Shown here: piece after piece, positions 19,660 to 29,198 of the stretch
Layout: every line of letters starts with the position of its first letter
How positions within the stretch are numbered: position 1 is the first letter of the stretch
Assembly: GCA_021846505.1 (NCBI GenBank)
Contig: JAJZWV010000019.1
Location: 1-51,812 of the forward strand
DNA from: Bacillota bacterium
GTDB lineage: Bacteria > Bacillota > Sulfobacillia > Sulfobacillales > JAIMBI01
Reading direction: 5' to 3'
DNA: 51,812 bases
Notes under the pieces: model-generated
What the model saw: the letters and a program-made list of their open reading frames with translations, nothing else
Databases searched by the model: none
What the model was told of the DNA's origin: nothing
Program-made: the position numbers and the translations under genes

Positions 19660-21916
19660 CGGGCGCGAAATTTCTGTGCCCGAAGGCACCATGGTGGTGG
19701 ACGCCGCCGCCAAGCTCGGCATTGAGATCCCCGTCTACTGCTACCACCAGGCGTTGGGCCCGCTGGGCGCCTGCCGCATCTGCCTGGTGGAAATTGAGAA
19801 GATGCCCAAGCTTCAGACCGCGTGCACGACCGCGGTCCGCGAGGGCATGGTGGTGCACACCGGGGGGCCGGCGGTTGAAAAGGGCCGGCAGGGCATTCTG
19901 GAGTTTCTGCTCATCAACCACCCCCTGGACTGCCCCGTGTGCGACAAGGGCGGCGAGTGCTTTCTGCAGGACTACTCGTTTTGGTATGGCAGCGGCAAAA
20001 ACCGCTTCGAGGAGTCGAAGATTCAGCGGCAGAAAGATTATCCGGTCAGCGACTACATCCTGCTGGACCAGGAGCGCTGCGTGCTGTGCCAGCGCTGCAT
20101 TCGGTTTCTGGGCGAGTACGTGGGCGAGGAGCAGCTGATGCTGGAGGGCCGCGGGGTCCACACGGTAGTGTCGACCGTGGAGGGCCAGCCGGCCCACTCA
20201 CCGTATGCCGGCAACGTGATCGACCTGTGCCCCGTGGGGGCGCTGCTGTCGGAGCCGTATCACTTCAAAGCGCGGCCGTGGAACATCGAGCGCGAGGAGA
20301 CGGTGTGCAGCGTGTGCCCGGTGGGTTGCGCCAGCTTGGTCACCGGCCGCGACGGGCATCCGGTGCGGCTGGAAGGCCGGCCGCAGCCGGACTTGGATGA
20401 CTACGGGTTTCTCTGCGACCACGGGCGCTTTACCTATGACTTTGTGAATCACCCCGCACGGCTGGAGCAGGCGTTCCTGGACGGGAAGCCAGCCAGCGCC
20501 AGCGCCGCGGTCGCGGCGGTGGGCGAGCGCTTGGCGCGGGTGGTGGAAAAGTCCGGCGGCGGCGCGGTGGCCGTGCTCACCGGCGCCGTGCACACGGTGG
20601 AAGAGGAGTGGGCACTCGCCCAGTTTGCCCGGGAGTCCATCGGCACCAGCCGCTTAGCCGTGCTGAAGCCGGTCGCCGGCGACCTGCCGCTGCCGCTTTT
20701 GGGGACCTACGCCGACCTGGCCGCGGCCACGGGGGTGCTCCTGCTGGGAGCGGACCCCTATGAAGCCGTGCCGGTGATGCATCTGAAGCTCAGAGCGGCG
20801 CGGCGCGCGCACCCGGTGGCGGTGTGGGGCTTGGGGGACCGCGTGCTGACCCGGTCGACCCTCCCAGGGGAAGACTTTGTGGCCGAGCCCGGCCAGGTAG
20901 CCGCCCGCTTGGGCGTGGTGCTGGGGGGCGAGGCGCTGGACGGCCGCTGGGCGGAGCTTCGCCGCGGGCTGTTGGAGACCGAGCGCCTGGTGGTGCTGTG
21001 GGATGGCGCCGATCCCGCTGCGGCGGCGCTGCTGGCGGCGCTGGCGGGGCAGCGGGGCGAGCGGCCCACGGCGGTGCTGCCCACGCACGGGCCCCGCAAT
21101 TGGCTGGGCGCCGTGCGCGCCGGGATTTCCGCCGAGCATGCGGCGGCCGCTCGCATCTTGGAGGATGCCGCGGAGGGGCGGCTGGAGGCGCTGATTTTGC
21201 TGGCGGCTGACCCCTTGCGAGACTTTCCGGATGGCGACTTGGCCGCCCGTGCGCTGGAGCGTGTGCCCGCCGTGTACTTTGCAGGATGGTTTGCGCCGGA
21301 GCCCCGCCACGCCTTGTCGGCGATGCTGCCGACGGCGGCGTGGGCCGAGGTGACGGGCACCTACGCCAACATGGAGGGCCGCCTGCAGGTGGCCCACGGC
21401 GCTGCGGCTGCGCCGGGCCAGGCGCGGCCGGTGCGGTCGCTGGTGACAGCCTTAGCTCGAGCGATGGGGCACCCACTGCGGCTGCCCGACTTTGACCCGT
21501 TTCAGGATCAGGACGGGGACCGCATCGCTCGCCCGGCGAAGCAGCCCGCGGAGTCCGCCGGCGCTCCGGCTCGGCCGGCCCTGCCGCCCGGCGAGTGGCG
21601 CGTCCTGACCGGCGACATGGTGGCCGTGAGCCACCCCCCGTCGGAAATTGCGGAGCGGACCCGCGAGCCGCTTCCGCTGCGCCTCCATCCCCACGACGCG
21701 GACGAGCTGGGGCTCGGGGCGCCGGGCGGCCTGATTGAGGTGGCGCAGGGCGAGCGCCGATTTGTGGCGGGGGCGCGGCGCGACGCGCGCATTCCGGCGG
21801 GGCGGGTGTTTATCCCCCGCGGCCTGGCGGATGTGCCGGCCAATCGGCTGGACCACGGGGCAGGTGTGAAGATTGCGCTGGCGGATCCAGTGCGTGAAGA
21901 GGTGGCCGCGCCATGA
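19640..21916 (+). CDS. nuoG: NADH-quinone oxidoreductase subunit G
   Basis: NuoG is the largest peripheral subunit and carries the wire of iron-sulfur clusters from NuoEF towards NuoI. The start is ATG 19640 (MIQLSIDGREISVPEG), just before the ferredoxin fold; the open frame further upstream is only a nuoF shadow. Visible clusters: [2Fe-2S] ligands in CYHQALGPLGACRIC, the His/Cys cluster in HPLDCPVCDKGGEC, a [4Fe-4S] set in CVLCQRC, and a further set CSVCPVGC at the front of the molybdopterin-like domain (the extra N7-type cluster). The protein is 758 residues; the C-terminal part is a degenerate molybdopterin-oxidoreductase fold. ATGA overlap with nuoH. Confidence 0.96.
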
Positions 21917-22905
21917 TTCTGCTGTCCGTCGTCATCACGATTGTGAAGGTCATCCTCCTGGTTGGGATTCTGATGACAGGGTTTGCTTACACCATGCTCC
22001 TGGAGCGCCGGCTGCTCGGCTTCTTCCAGCTGCGGCTGGGGCCCAACCGGGTTGGCCCGATGGGTCTTCTGCAGCCACTGGCGGACGCCGTCAAGATGCT
22101 CACGAAAGAAGACCTGCTGCCGTCGGCGGCCGACCCGCTGGTGTTTCGGCTGGCCCCGGTCGTGGCGCTGTTTGCCGCACTGGCGGTGGATGCGGTGATT
22201 CCGTTCGGCGCGCCCATCCACCTGTTTGGGCTCACCATCAGCTTGGACATCGCCAACCCGGGGATTGGGCTCTTGTACGTCTTTGCCTTCAGCTCCCTGG
22301 GGGTTTACGGTCTGGTGCTGGCGGGATGGGCGTCGCAGAACAAGTACTCCCTTTTGGGCGGCGTGCGCTCGTCCGCCCAGCTGATTTCCTATGAGCTGGC
22401 GATGGGGCTCTCCGTGCTGGGCATTCTCATCACGGTGGGCAGCGCCAACCTCGAGACCATCGTGCAGTTCCAAGCCCACCACTGGTGGTTTGTGTTCACG
22501 CAGGTGATTCCGTTCCTGGTGTTTTTCACGACCGCCATGGCAGAAACCAACCGCATCCCGTTCGACTTGCCGGAGGCCGAGTCGGAGCTGGTGGCGGGCT
22601 ATCACACAGAGTACTCCGGCATTCGGTTCGCCATGTTTTACATGGCGGAGTACATCAACATGATTACGGCGTCGGGCATGGCCGTCACGCTGTTTTTTGG
22701 CGGGTGGTCCGGCTGGAGTTTCCTGCCGCCCATCATCTGGTTCCTGCTGAAGGTTGGCGCCTTTATTTTCGTGTTCATCTGGATTCGCGCCACGTTGCCG
22801 CGCTTTCGGTATGACCGCCTGATGAACTTCGGGTGGAAGGTGCTGGTGCCACTGGCCTTCGTGTACGTGCTGGCCACGGCGGCGCTGGCCAGCGGGGCGA
22901 TTTAG
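21913..22905 (+). CDS. nuoH: NADH-quinone oxidoreductase subunit H
   Basis: NuoH is the membrane subunit that lines the quinone channel and links it to the proton path. The 330-residue protein has about eight hydrophobic helices. Family blocks are RRLLGFFQLRLGPNRVGP in the first loop, ETNRIPFDLPEAESELVAG with its conserved charged residues, and the IRATLPRFRYDRLM motif before the last helix. It is coupled to nuoG by an ATGA overlap. Confidence 0.97.
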   Translation: MILLSVVITIVKVILLVGILMTGFAYTMLLERRLLGFFQLRLGPNRVGPMGLLQPLADAVKMLTKEDLLPSAADPLVFRLAPVVALFAALAVDAVIPFGAPIHLFGLTISLDIANPGIGLLYVFAFSSLGVYGLVLAGWASQNKYSLLGGVRSSAQLISYELAMGLSVLGILITVGSANLETIVQFQAHHWWFVFTQVIPFLVFFTTAMAETNRIPFDLPEAESELVAGYHTEYSGIRFAMFYMAEYINMITASGMAVTLFFGGWSGWSFLPPIIWFLLKVGAFIFVFIWIRATLPRFRYDRLMNFGWKVLVPLAFVYVLATAALASGAI

Positions 22906-22947
22906 CCTCGGGCGAGCGGGCGGAGTCGAGGGCGAAGGAGGTAAGCG

Positions 22948-23388
22948 GTGATGCTGTCGGGATTCAAGGCGATTGCCAACGGGCTCAAGACCACGTTGCT
23001 GATGCTGAAGGAGCCGCGCGACACCATTCAGTATCCGGAGAAGCGCCGGGAGTATTCCCCCCGCTTCCGCGGCAAGCACATGCTGGCGCAGGACGAGGAT
23101 GGCCACGAGCTGTGCGTGGGGTGCGGCTTGTGCGAGGCGGTGTGCCCCGCCCACGCCATTCGGGTGGTGGCGGCGGGCGCCCCGGGGTCGCGGCCGGTGT
23201 CGTGGACCGAGCGGTATGCCGTGGACTACGAAGTGGATCTCATCCGCTGCATCTTCTGCGGCATGTGTGAGGAGGCGTGCCCCACCAATGCGGTGCGGCT
23301 GACACCCTTCAACGAACTGGCGGCGTACAGCCGGCTGGACATGGTGGCCGACAAGGAGGAGCTGCTGGCGCCGCCGGTTCGAAACTAG
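22948..23388 (+). CDS. nuoI: NADH-quinone oxidoreductase subunit I (two 4Fe-4S)
   Basis: NuoI is a ferredoxin-like subunit that bridges NuoG and NuoB with clusters N6a and N6b. Both CxxCxxCxxxCP motifs are intact: Cys56, 59, 62, 66 and Cys101, 104, 107, 111. The protein is 146 residues. GTG 22948 and ATG 22951 are adjacent possible starts; AAGGAGG at 22935-22941 fits both. A 42-nt gap to nuoH is the first non-overlapping junction since nuoC/nuoD. Confidence 0.96.
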   Translation: MMLSGFKAIANGLKTTLLMLKEPRDTIQYPEKRREYSPRFRGKHMLAQDEDGHELCVGCGLCEAVCPAHAIRVVAAGAPGSRPVSWTERYAVDYEVDLIRCIFCGMCEEACPTNAVRLTPFNELAAYSRLDMVADKEELLAPPVRN

Positions 23389-23453
23389 CCCGACGCAGCC
23401 AGCGGCACGAGGCCAGAGGCCCGGCAAGTCAAGTTTACGTGAGGAGACGAAGC

Positions 23454-23987
23454 ATGGTCGGCTTTATCATCTTGGCGGTGCTGTCGTTCGCGGCGGCCGT
23501 AGGCGTGGTGGCGGCGCGGACACCGGTGCACAGCGCGCTGTATCTCATCGGCAACGTGGTGACGCTGGCGGTGTTTTACCTGCTGCTAAATGCCGAGTTT
23601 ATGGCCGCCGCCCAGGTGATTGTGTACGCCGGGGCCATCATGGTGCTGTTCCTGTTTGTGGTGACGCTTTTGACCGCCGGCAAAGAAGAGCGCGAGCGAA
23701 GCGAGGGGTTGCCGGGGCAGCGAGCGCTGTCGGGCTTTTTGGCCATCACCGCCGGCGTGCTGCTGGCGGGCGTGGCGGTGCGCTACAGCGCCGGGCCGTC
23801 GGTCCGGCCTTTTGCCAGTGGGTACGGGTCGCTTCCCGCGATGGGCCGGCTCTTGTGGGGCCCGGGCTTTGACTATCTGGCGGTCGTGGCGCTGATGCTG
23901 CTCACAGCAGCGCTAGCCGTGCTGGTGCTGAACCGCGCGGTGGACGATGGGCGCCGCCCTGCTAAGGTGAAGGAGGATCCCTCATGA
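23454..23987 (+). CDS. nuoJ: NADH-quinone oxidoreductase subunit J
   Basis: NuoJ is a five-helix membrane subunit next to NuoK in the proton-pumping arm. ATG 23454, with GAGGAGACG before it, gives 177 residues. The conserved third-helix region NAEFMAAAQVIVYAGAIMVL is clear; it contains the pi-bulge helix known to move in the family. The C-terminal 20 residues are polar. ATGA overlap with nuoK. Confidence 0.95.
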   Translation: MVGFIILAVLSFAAAVGVVAARTPVHSALYLIGNVVTLAVFYLLLNAEFMAAAQVIVYAGAIMVLFLFVVTLLTAGKEERERSEGLPGQRALSGFLAITAGVLLAGVAVRYSAGPSVRPFASGYGSLPAMGRLLWGPGFDYLAVVALMLLTAALAVLVLNRAVDDGRRPAKVKEDPS

Positions 23988-24295
23988 TCAGGGCTGTGCC
24001 GGCGGGGGATGTCGTGGCGCTGGCGGCCGCCCTGTTTGCGGTGGGCGCGGTGGGAGTGCTGGTGCGCAAGAACCCGCTCATCATGTTCATGTCGGCGGAG
24101 ATGATGTGGAATGCAGCGGCCCTGGCGTTTATTGGCTATGCCGCCGAGTGGCACCAGATGCAGGGCCAGCTGATGGCGTTTCTCATTATTGCGACGGCGG
24201 CGGCGGAAGTGGGCATCGGGCTCGCCCTGATCGTGTGGGTCTACCACAAGAAGCTGCGCCTGGACGTGGACGATGTGTCCGAGATGAAAGGTTGA
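23984..24295 (+). CDS. nuoK: NADH-quinone oxidoreductase subunit K
   Basis: NuoK is a small MrpC-like membrane subunit with three helices. The conserved glutamates needed for proton transfer are seen in FMSAEMMWNAA and ATAAAEVGIGLA. At 103 residues it has standard length. Its start overlaps nuoJ by 4 nt, and nuoL follows after 55 nt. Confidence 0.95.
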   Translation: MIRAVPAGDVVALAAALFAVGAVGVLVRKNPLIMFMSAEMMWNAAALAFIGYAAEWHQMQGQLMAFLIIATAAAEVGIGLALIVWVYHKKLRLDVDDVSEMKG

Positions 24296-24350
24296 GGGGC
24301 CTCGGCTTGCCGGCGGGGCCCACAAGGGTATCGGTGACGGAGGGACAGCC

Positions 24351-26219
24351 GTGACGCTGCTGGTGGAAATTTTAGCCCTGCCGCTGCTGGGTGCAGTGAC
24401 GCTGGGGAGCTTTAAGTCGGTCTTGCCCCGCCCCCTGGCGGGGATTTGGGCGAGTCTGTTGGTGCTGGGCGCCTTTTTGCTGAGCTGGGCCGCCAAGGAC
24501 CGGCTGGCCCTTTTGCCGGCGGCGCACCGCGTCATTACCGGGAGCCTGTGGGTGTGGACCCAGGGGTTTGGGCCCGCCATTCACTGGGCGCTGTATCTCG
24601 ACCCGATGGCGTCCATTTGGACGCTGATTATCACCGGCGTAGGCTTCTTGATCCATGTGTACTCGAACGGGTACATGGCGGAGGACCGCGACCGCGCCCG
24701 TTTTTTTGCTGAGCTCAACCTGTTTATCTTCTCCATGCTGCTGTTGGTGCTGGCGGGCAACCTCTTAGTGCTGCTGATTGGCTGGGCACTGGTGGGGCTG
24801 TCGTCGTACCTGCTGATTGGCTTCTGGTTCGGCCGGCCCTCGGCGGTGCGGGCCGCGAAGAAAGCCTTTGTGGTGAACACGCTGGGCGACGTCGGCATGC
24901 TGGTGGCGCTGGTGCTGCTGTACGCGCGCTTCGGCACGCTGTCGTACACCGGGCTGTTTGGCGCCCTGGCGCACTCGGCCCCGGCGCCGATGTTTTACAC
25001 CTGGGTGGCGCTGCTGCTGTACTTGGGGGCGATGGCCAAGTCGGCGCAGTTTCCGCTGCACATCTGGCTGGCCGACGCCATGGAGGGCCCCACCCCCGTG
25101 TCCGCTCTGATTCATGCCGCCACGATGGTGACGGCCGGCGTCTACCTGATCGCACGGCTGTATCCGCTGCTGGCGCTGGCGCCCGGGGTTGGGGAAGCCA
25201 TTGCCGTGATTGGCGCGGGAACCGCGCTGTTTGCCGCGACCGTGGCGGTGTTCCAAAAAGACATCAAGCGCGCGCTGGCGTATTCGACCGTGAGCCAGCT
25301 GGGCTACATGTTTCTGGCGGTGGGCATCGGCGCGTATGTGGCGGGCGTGTTCCACTTCATGATGCACGCGTTTTTCAAGGCCTTGCTGTTCCTCGCCGCC
25401 GGCAGCGTCATCCATGCCCTCGCGGGGGAGCAGGACATGGGTGCCATGGGAGGCTTATATAGGAAAATGCCTTGGACGGCGGCCGGCTTTTTGGCCGCCA
25501 CGCTCGCGATTTCGGGCATCCCCGGCTTTTCCGGCTACTTTTCGAAAGAAGCCATCTTGGGCCAGGCGCTCAACACGGGCCACCCGTGGCTGTGGGCGGT
25601 GGGTGCTTTCACCGCCGGCTTGACGGCGTTTTACATGTTCCGCGTGTTTTTCCTCACATTTCTCGGCAAGCCTCGCGACCAGCACCTGTATGAGCACGCC
25701 CATGAGGCGCCCTGGGTGATGACCGGGCCGGTCGTGGTGCTAGCGGTGCTGTCGGTGATTGGCGGATACTTCGGCACCGGCCTGAACACCTGGCTCACAC
25801 CGACGTTCACGCGCTACGCGGGGGCAGCGCACTTCGCCCTGGAAGCCGGTCCGGTGTGGGCCACGGCAGTGGCCGTGGGCCTGGCGCTGGTGGGCATCGC
25901 CGGGGCGTATCGGCTGTACCTGGTGCGGAGCATGTCGGTGGACAGCGGCACCGAGCGAGCCCCGGGCCGCTGGGCCGCGGCCTCGTGGGGAAGCGACACC
26001 GCGTGGGCCTGGACCACTACCCTTCCCCTGATGGCGCTGGGCGACTGGCTCACGGGTGTGGAGCGGGGGTTCGTGGGATCGCTCGCGGGCGTGGGGCGCG
26101 GGGTGCTGGCGTGGGCGGACGAGCTCCGGCCCATCGAGACCGGGCTGGTGCGCCGCTATCTGCTGTCGGTGATGGTGGGCAGTGTGGTTTTGCTCGCCTA
26201 CTTTCTCGTGAGGTTTTAG
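24351..26219 (+). CDS. nuoL: NADH-quinone oxidoreductase subunit L (antiporter-like)
   Basis: NuoL is the distal antiporter-like proton pump of complex I, with a lateral helix that braces the membrane arm. The 622-residue protein has about 15 hydrophobic helices. Family blocks are LIGWALVGLSSYLLIGFW, LADAMEGPTPVSALIHAATM with the key lysine/glutamate network around it, and KRALAYSTVSQLGYMFLAVG. GTG 24351 is preceded by GGAGGG. A strong hairpin follows the stop before nuoM. Confidence 0.96.
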   Translation: MTLLVEILALPLLGAVTLGSFKSVLPRPLAGIWASLLVLGAFLLSWAAKDRLALLPAAHRVITGSLWVWTQGFGPAIHWALYLDPMASIWTLIITGVGFLIHVYSNGYMAEDRDRARFFAELNLFIFSMLLLVLAGNLLVLLIGWALVGLSSYLLIGFWFGRPSAVRAAKKAFVVNTLGDVGMLVALVLLYARFGTLSYTGLFGALAHSAPAPMFYTWVALLLYLGAMAKSAQFPLHIWLADAMEGPTPVSALIHAATMVTAGVYLIARLYPLLALAPGVGEAIAVIGAGTALFAATVAVFQKDIKRALAYSTVSQLGYMFLAVGIGAYVAGVFHFMMHAFFKALLFLAAGSVIHALAGEQDMGAMGGLYRKMPWTAAGFLAATLAISGIPGFSGYFSKEAILGQALNTGHPWLWAVGAFTAGLTAFYMFRVFFLTFLGKPRDQHLYEHAHEAPWVMTGPVVVLAVLSVIGGYFGTGLNTWLTPTFTRYAGAAHFALEAGPVWATAVAVGLALVGIAGAYRLYLVRSMSVDSGTERAPGRWAAASWGSDTAWAWTTTLPLMALGDWLTGVERGFVGSLAGVGRGVLAWADELRPIETGLVRRYLLSVMVGSVVLLAYFLVRF

Positions 26220-26220
26220 T

Positions 26221-26250
26221 GAGCGGCCCACCGCGCTTGGTGGGCCGCTC
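26221..26250 (+). other. 12-bp hairpin between nuoL and nuoM
   Basis: A perfect 12-bp stem (26221-26232 with 26239-26250) closes a 6-nt loop, beginning 2 nt after the nuoL stop. It is as strong as the apparent terminators elsewhere in the window yet sits inside the nuo operon, 42 nt before nuoM. It may be an mRNA processing or stability element, a partial terminator that lowers nuoMN-hepT-rex expression, or a protective 3' end for nuoA-L mRNA. No T-tract follows. Confidence 0.6.
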
Positions 26251-26291
26251 GCGAGGGATCGGGGAACCACTGCAATTTAGGGGGCCGTGGC

Positions 26292-27758
26292 ATGTTGGCG
26301 TTTGGGCTGGTGCTGATACCGTGGATCGGACTCGGGCTGTTTCTCTTGCCCAAGGGGTGGGTGAAGGCAGGCGCCGTGGTGCTGGCGGGCGTCGAGGTGC
26401 TGCTGTTCGCGCGCGCGCTGTTGGCGCCCATGCCGTCCAGCCTGGCGGTGGTGAACTGGAACTGGATACCAAGCCTGGGCGTCCACTTTCACCTGAGCCT
26501 GGATGGCCTGGCGCTGTTTTTGGTGGGCTTGGCATCGGTCGTCACCCTAGCCGCGGTGCTGGCGTCTCCAAATAAGCAGGGGCCGGCGTACTACTTCTGG
26601 ATTCTCCTCGCCGAATCGACGGCCATCGGCGTGTTCACGGCGCTTGACCTGGTGGCGTTTTACGTGTTCTGGGAAGTGGTGCTGGTGCCGGTGTTTTTCC
26701 TGCTGGGCGGCTGGGCCGCCGGCCCCGCGCGCCGCACCGCTTTAAAGTGGCTCATCATGAACCTGTTTGGGAGCTTGTTCATGCTCATTGGCGTGGTGGC
26801 CATGGGCGTCGTGCACGCCCAGGAAACCGGGCACCTCACGTTCCAGCTGGCCAGCTTGGCGCACACCACGCTGGTGCCGCAAGTGGCGCCCTGGGTGTTC
26901 CTGTCGTTCCTGGTGGCGTTTATCATCAAGGCCCCGCTGTGGCCGCTGCACGGCTGGATGCCGCCGGCGTACAGCGATGCGCCGGCTCCCGTCACCGCCG
27001 TGATTTCGGGGGTGCTGTCCAAGCTGGGCGTGTTTGCGATGGTGCGGGTCTTGGTTCCGCTGTTCCACGCGGAAATGGCGCAGGCGGAGCCCTGGCTGAT
27101 GGCGCTGGCCGCCGTGGGCCTGGTGTACGGCGCCGAGCTGGCGCTGCGGCAGAAAGACGTCAAGATGGTGGCCGCCTACGGGTCGCTGTCGCACATGGCC
27201 ATGATGGCGCTGGGGATTTTCACCCTGACTCAGGCCGGGCTGGTGGGCGCGACATTTTACATGGTGGCTCACGGCGTCATGCTCGGCGGCCTGTTTCTGC
27301 TGCTGGGCTGGTATGAGGAGCGCACCGGGAGCCGGGCGCTCACCATGCTGGGGGGCTTGAACCAGTCGGTGCCCAAGCTCACCGCGTGGTTTCAAATCTT
27401 CGCGCTGGCGACGCTGGGCTTGCCCGGCCTGGCCGGCTTTGCGGGGGAGTACATGATTTTCCAGGGATTGATTCAAAACAACATCACGGTGGCGGCGGTG
27501 GCCGGCGTTATCCTCGTGCTGGCGGCCTGGTATATGCTGCGGCTGTTTCAAGGAGCCATGCAGGGCCCCCGCGCCACCGGGCGCTCGCCGGCGGATCTCA
27601 CCACCGCCCAGGTGGGATTGATTGGCGCCTTGGGGCTCTTAGTGGTGGTGCTGGGGATTTGGCCGGCGGGCGTGACCAGCCATCTGCCGGTGCTGGCGCC
27701 ACCCGCGACGCACGCGCTGGCCCACGCATCCCACCGGAAGGGGGGTGAGCCGGCATGA
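26292..27758 (+). CDS. nuoM: NADH-quinone oxidoreductase subunit M (antiporter-like)
   Basis: NuoM is the middle antiporter-like proton-pumping subunit. The 488-residue protein has about 14 helices, with the blocks FYVFWEVVLVPVFFLLGGW, KAPLWPLHGWMPPAYSDAP (conserved lysine at the start) and VAAYGSLSHMAMMALG. ATG 26292 has only a loose GGGGG ribosome site, and it is the only nuo gene preceded by a strong hairpin. ATGA overlap with nuoN. Confidence 0.96.
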   Translation: MLAFGLVLIPWIGLGLFLLPKGWVKAGAVVLAGVEVLLFARALLAPMPSSLAVVNWNWIPSLGVHFHLSLDGLALFLVGLASVVTLAAVLASPNKQGPAYYFWILLAESTAIGVFTALDLVAFYVFWEVVLVPVFFLLGGWAAGPARRTALKWLIMNLFGSLFMLIGVVAMGVVHAQETGHLTFQLASLAHTTLVPQVAPWVFLSFLVAFIIKAPLWPLHGWMPPAYSDAPAPVTAVISGVLSKLGVFAMVRVLVPLFHAEMAQAEPWLMALAAVGLVYGAELALRQKDVKMVAAYGSLSHMAMMALGIFTLTQAGLVGATFYMVAHGVMLGGLFLLLGWYEERTGSRALTMLGGLNQSVPKLTAWFQIFALATLGLPGLAGFAGEYMIFQGLIQNNITVAAVAGVILVLAAWYMLRLFQGAMQGPRATGRSPADLTTAQVGLIGALGLLVVVLGIWPAGVTSHLPVLAPPATHALAHASHRKGGEPA

Positions 27759-29146
27759 TGCACTTTCTGGAGCCGGAGATTATTGCGGCGGTGGGCGTCT
27801 TAGCCACGCTGGTGGCCGCGATGCTGGCGTCGTCCCGCTCCACGGTGCCGTACTGGTTTGGGCTGGTGTTCAGCGCGGCGGCGCTGGCGCGGGCGTCGAT
27901 GCTGCACCTCAGCACGCATTTGTACGGGGGGGCGGTGCTGGGCGACAGCTACAGCATTGTGGTGACCGTGTTCACCCTGCTGGCGGTCATGGCTGGGCTG
28001 CTCTTAGCGTGGGATCCGGACAAGTACGGCGCGGAGTTCCCGGCGCTGCTGCAGCTGGCGGGCCTGGGCGCCATGGTTATGGGCTTTGCCGGCAACTTGA
28101 TTCTCCTATTCTTGGGGCTGGAGCTTTTGAGCCTGCCGCTGTACGTGCTGGCCGCCTCGCGGCGGACGCCCCTGGGTGGCGAAGCCGGATTGAAGTATCT
28201 CTTGATGGGCGCGTTTTCATCCGGCATCCTGCTGTTTGGGGCGGCACTGCTTTATGGCGGCACGGGCAGCATGACGTTTGTGAACTTCACCGCCGTCCAT
28301 GTGGTGCCGGGCCTGATGGCCGCGGGCCTTGGATTTCTGCTGGTGGGGCTCTTGTTCAAGCTGGCAATTGTGCCGTTTCACATGTGGGTGCCGGACGTGT
28401 ATGAAGGCTCGCCGACGCCGGTCGCGGCCTTCATGGCCTTTGGCACCAAGGTGGGAGCCGCGGCGGCGCTGCTGCGGGTGCTGGCGTTTGGGTTTTCGCT
28501 GTCCGCCGCCTGGTGGGGCCTGATGCTGGGCTATCTGGCGGTGCTGACGATGATTGCCGGGAACATGGTGGCGCTGCCCCAGCGCGACTTAAAGCGGCTC
28601 TTAGCATGGTCCGGGGTGGGCAACGCCGGCTACGTGCTGGTGGGCATTGCCTCGCACAACCTGCTGGGCGCCCAGGCGGCGCTGTTTTACCTGCTGCCGT
28701 ACGGGCTTGCGATCCTGCTGGCCTTTACGGTCGTGCGGGTGCTGGAGGGCCGGGAGGAGTCGCCCGTGACGCTCGCGAGCTTAAAGGGGCTCGCGTATCG
28801 TCAGCCCTGGCTCGCGGTGGGCTTCCTGGTGGCGATGCTGTCGCTGGCGGGCATCCCGCTGACGGCAGGGTTCATCGGCAAGTTCTACTTGGTGCGGGGG
28901 GCCATTGCCGCTGACCAGTGGGGGGTGGCCGTCGGGCTAGTGGTGGCGACCATCGTGGGGCTGGCCGTCTACTTTCGCCCCGTGCAGCAGATGTTTGCCC
29001 CCGGCGACGGGGCCAGCGGGCGGTTCACGGTGGGCACCGGCGTGGTGCTGGCCGCGGCGGCGCTGGGCACGCTGTTTATCGGCATCTACCCTGAGCCGGT
29101 CCTGCATGCGGTAATTCAGTCAGCCCGGTTTACCTGGCTCCACTAG
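27755..29146 (+). CDS. nuoN: NADH-quinone oxidoreductase subunit N (antiporter-like)
   Basis: NuoN is the antiporter-like subunit closest to NuoK. The 463-residue protein has about 13-14 helices, with the conserved blocks LELLSLPLYVLAA, KLAIVPFHMWVPDVYEGSP and RLLAWSGVGNAGYVLVG. ATG 27755 overlaps the nuoM stop; ATG 27758 is an alternative. It completes a full 14-gene set and is followed after 52 nt by the prenyl synthase. Confidence 0.96.
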   Translation: MMHFLEPEIIAAVGVLATLVAAMLASSRSTVPYWFGLVFSAAALARASMLHLSTHLYGGAVLGDSYSIVVTVFTLLAVMAGLLLAWDPDKYGAEFPALLQLAGLGAMVMGFAGNLILLFLGLELLSLPLYVLAASRRTPLGGEAGLKYLLMGAFSSGILLFGAALLYGGTGSMTFVNFTAVHVVPGLMAAGLGFLLVGLLFKLAIVPFHMWVPDVYEGSPTPVAAFMAFGTKVGAAAALLRVLAFGFSLSAAWWGLMLGYLAVLTMIAGNMVALPQRDLKRLLAWSGVGNAGYVLVGIASHNLLGAQAALFYLLPYGLAILLAFTVVRVLEGREESPVTLASLKGLAYRQPWLAVGFLVAMLSLAGIPLTAGFIGKFYLVRGAIAADQWGVAVGLVVATIVGLAVYFRPVQQMFAPGDGASGRFTVGTGVVLAAAALGTLFIGIYPEPVLHAVIQSARFTWLH

Positions 29147-29198
29147 GATTCGCGACAGGTGTGGCCGCGCGTCGCTCGCGCAGGGAGAGGAGTCGGCA

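Noticed and set aside
21508-23427. 639-residue reverse frame opposite nuoG, nuoH and nuoI
   Set aside because: It is antisense to three well-supported complex I genes and has shadow composition (His, Arg, Gln, Pro rich).
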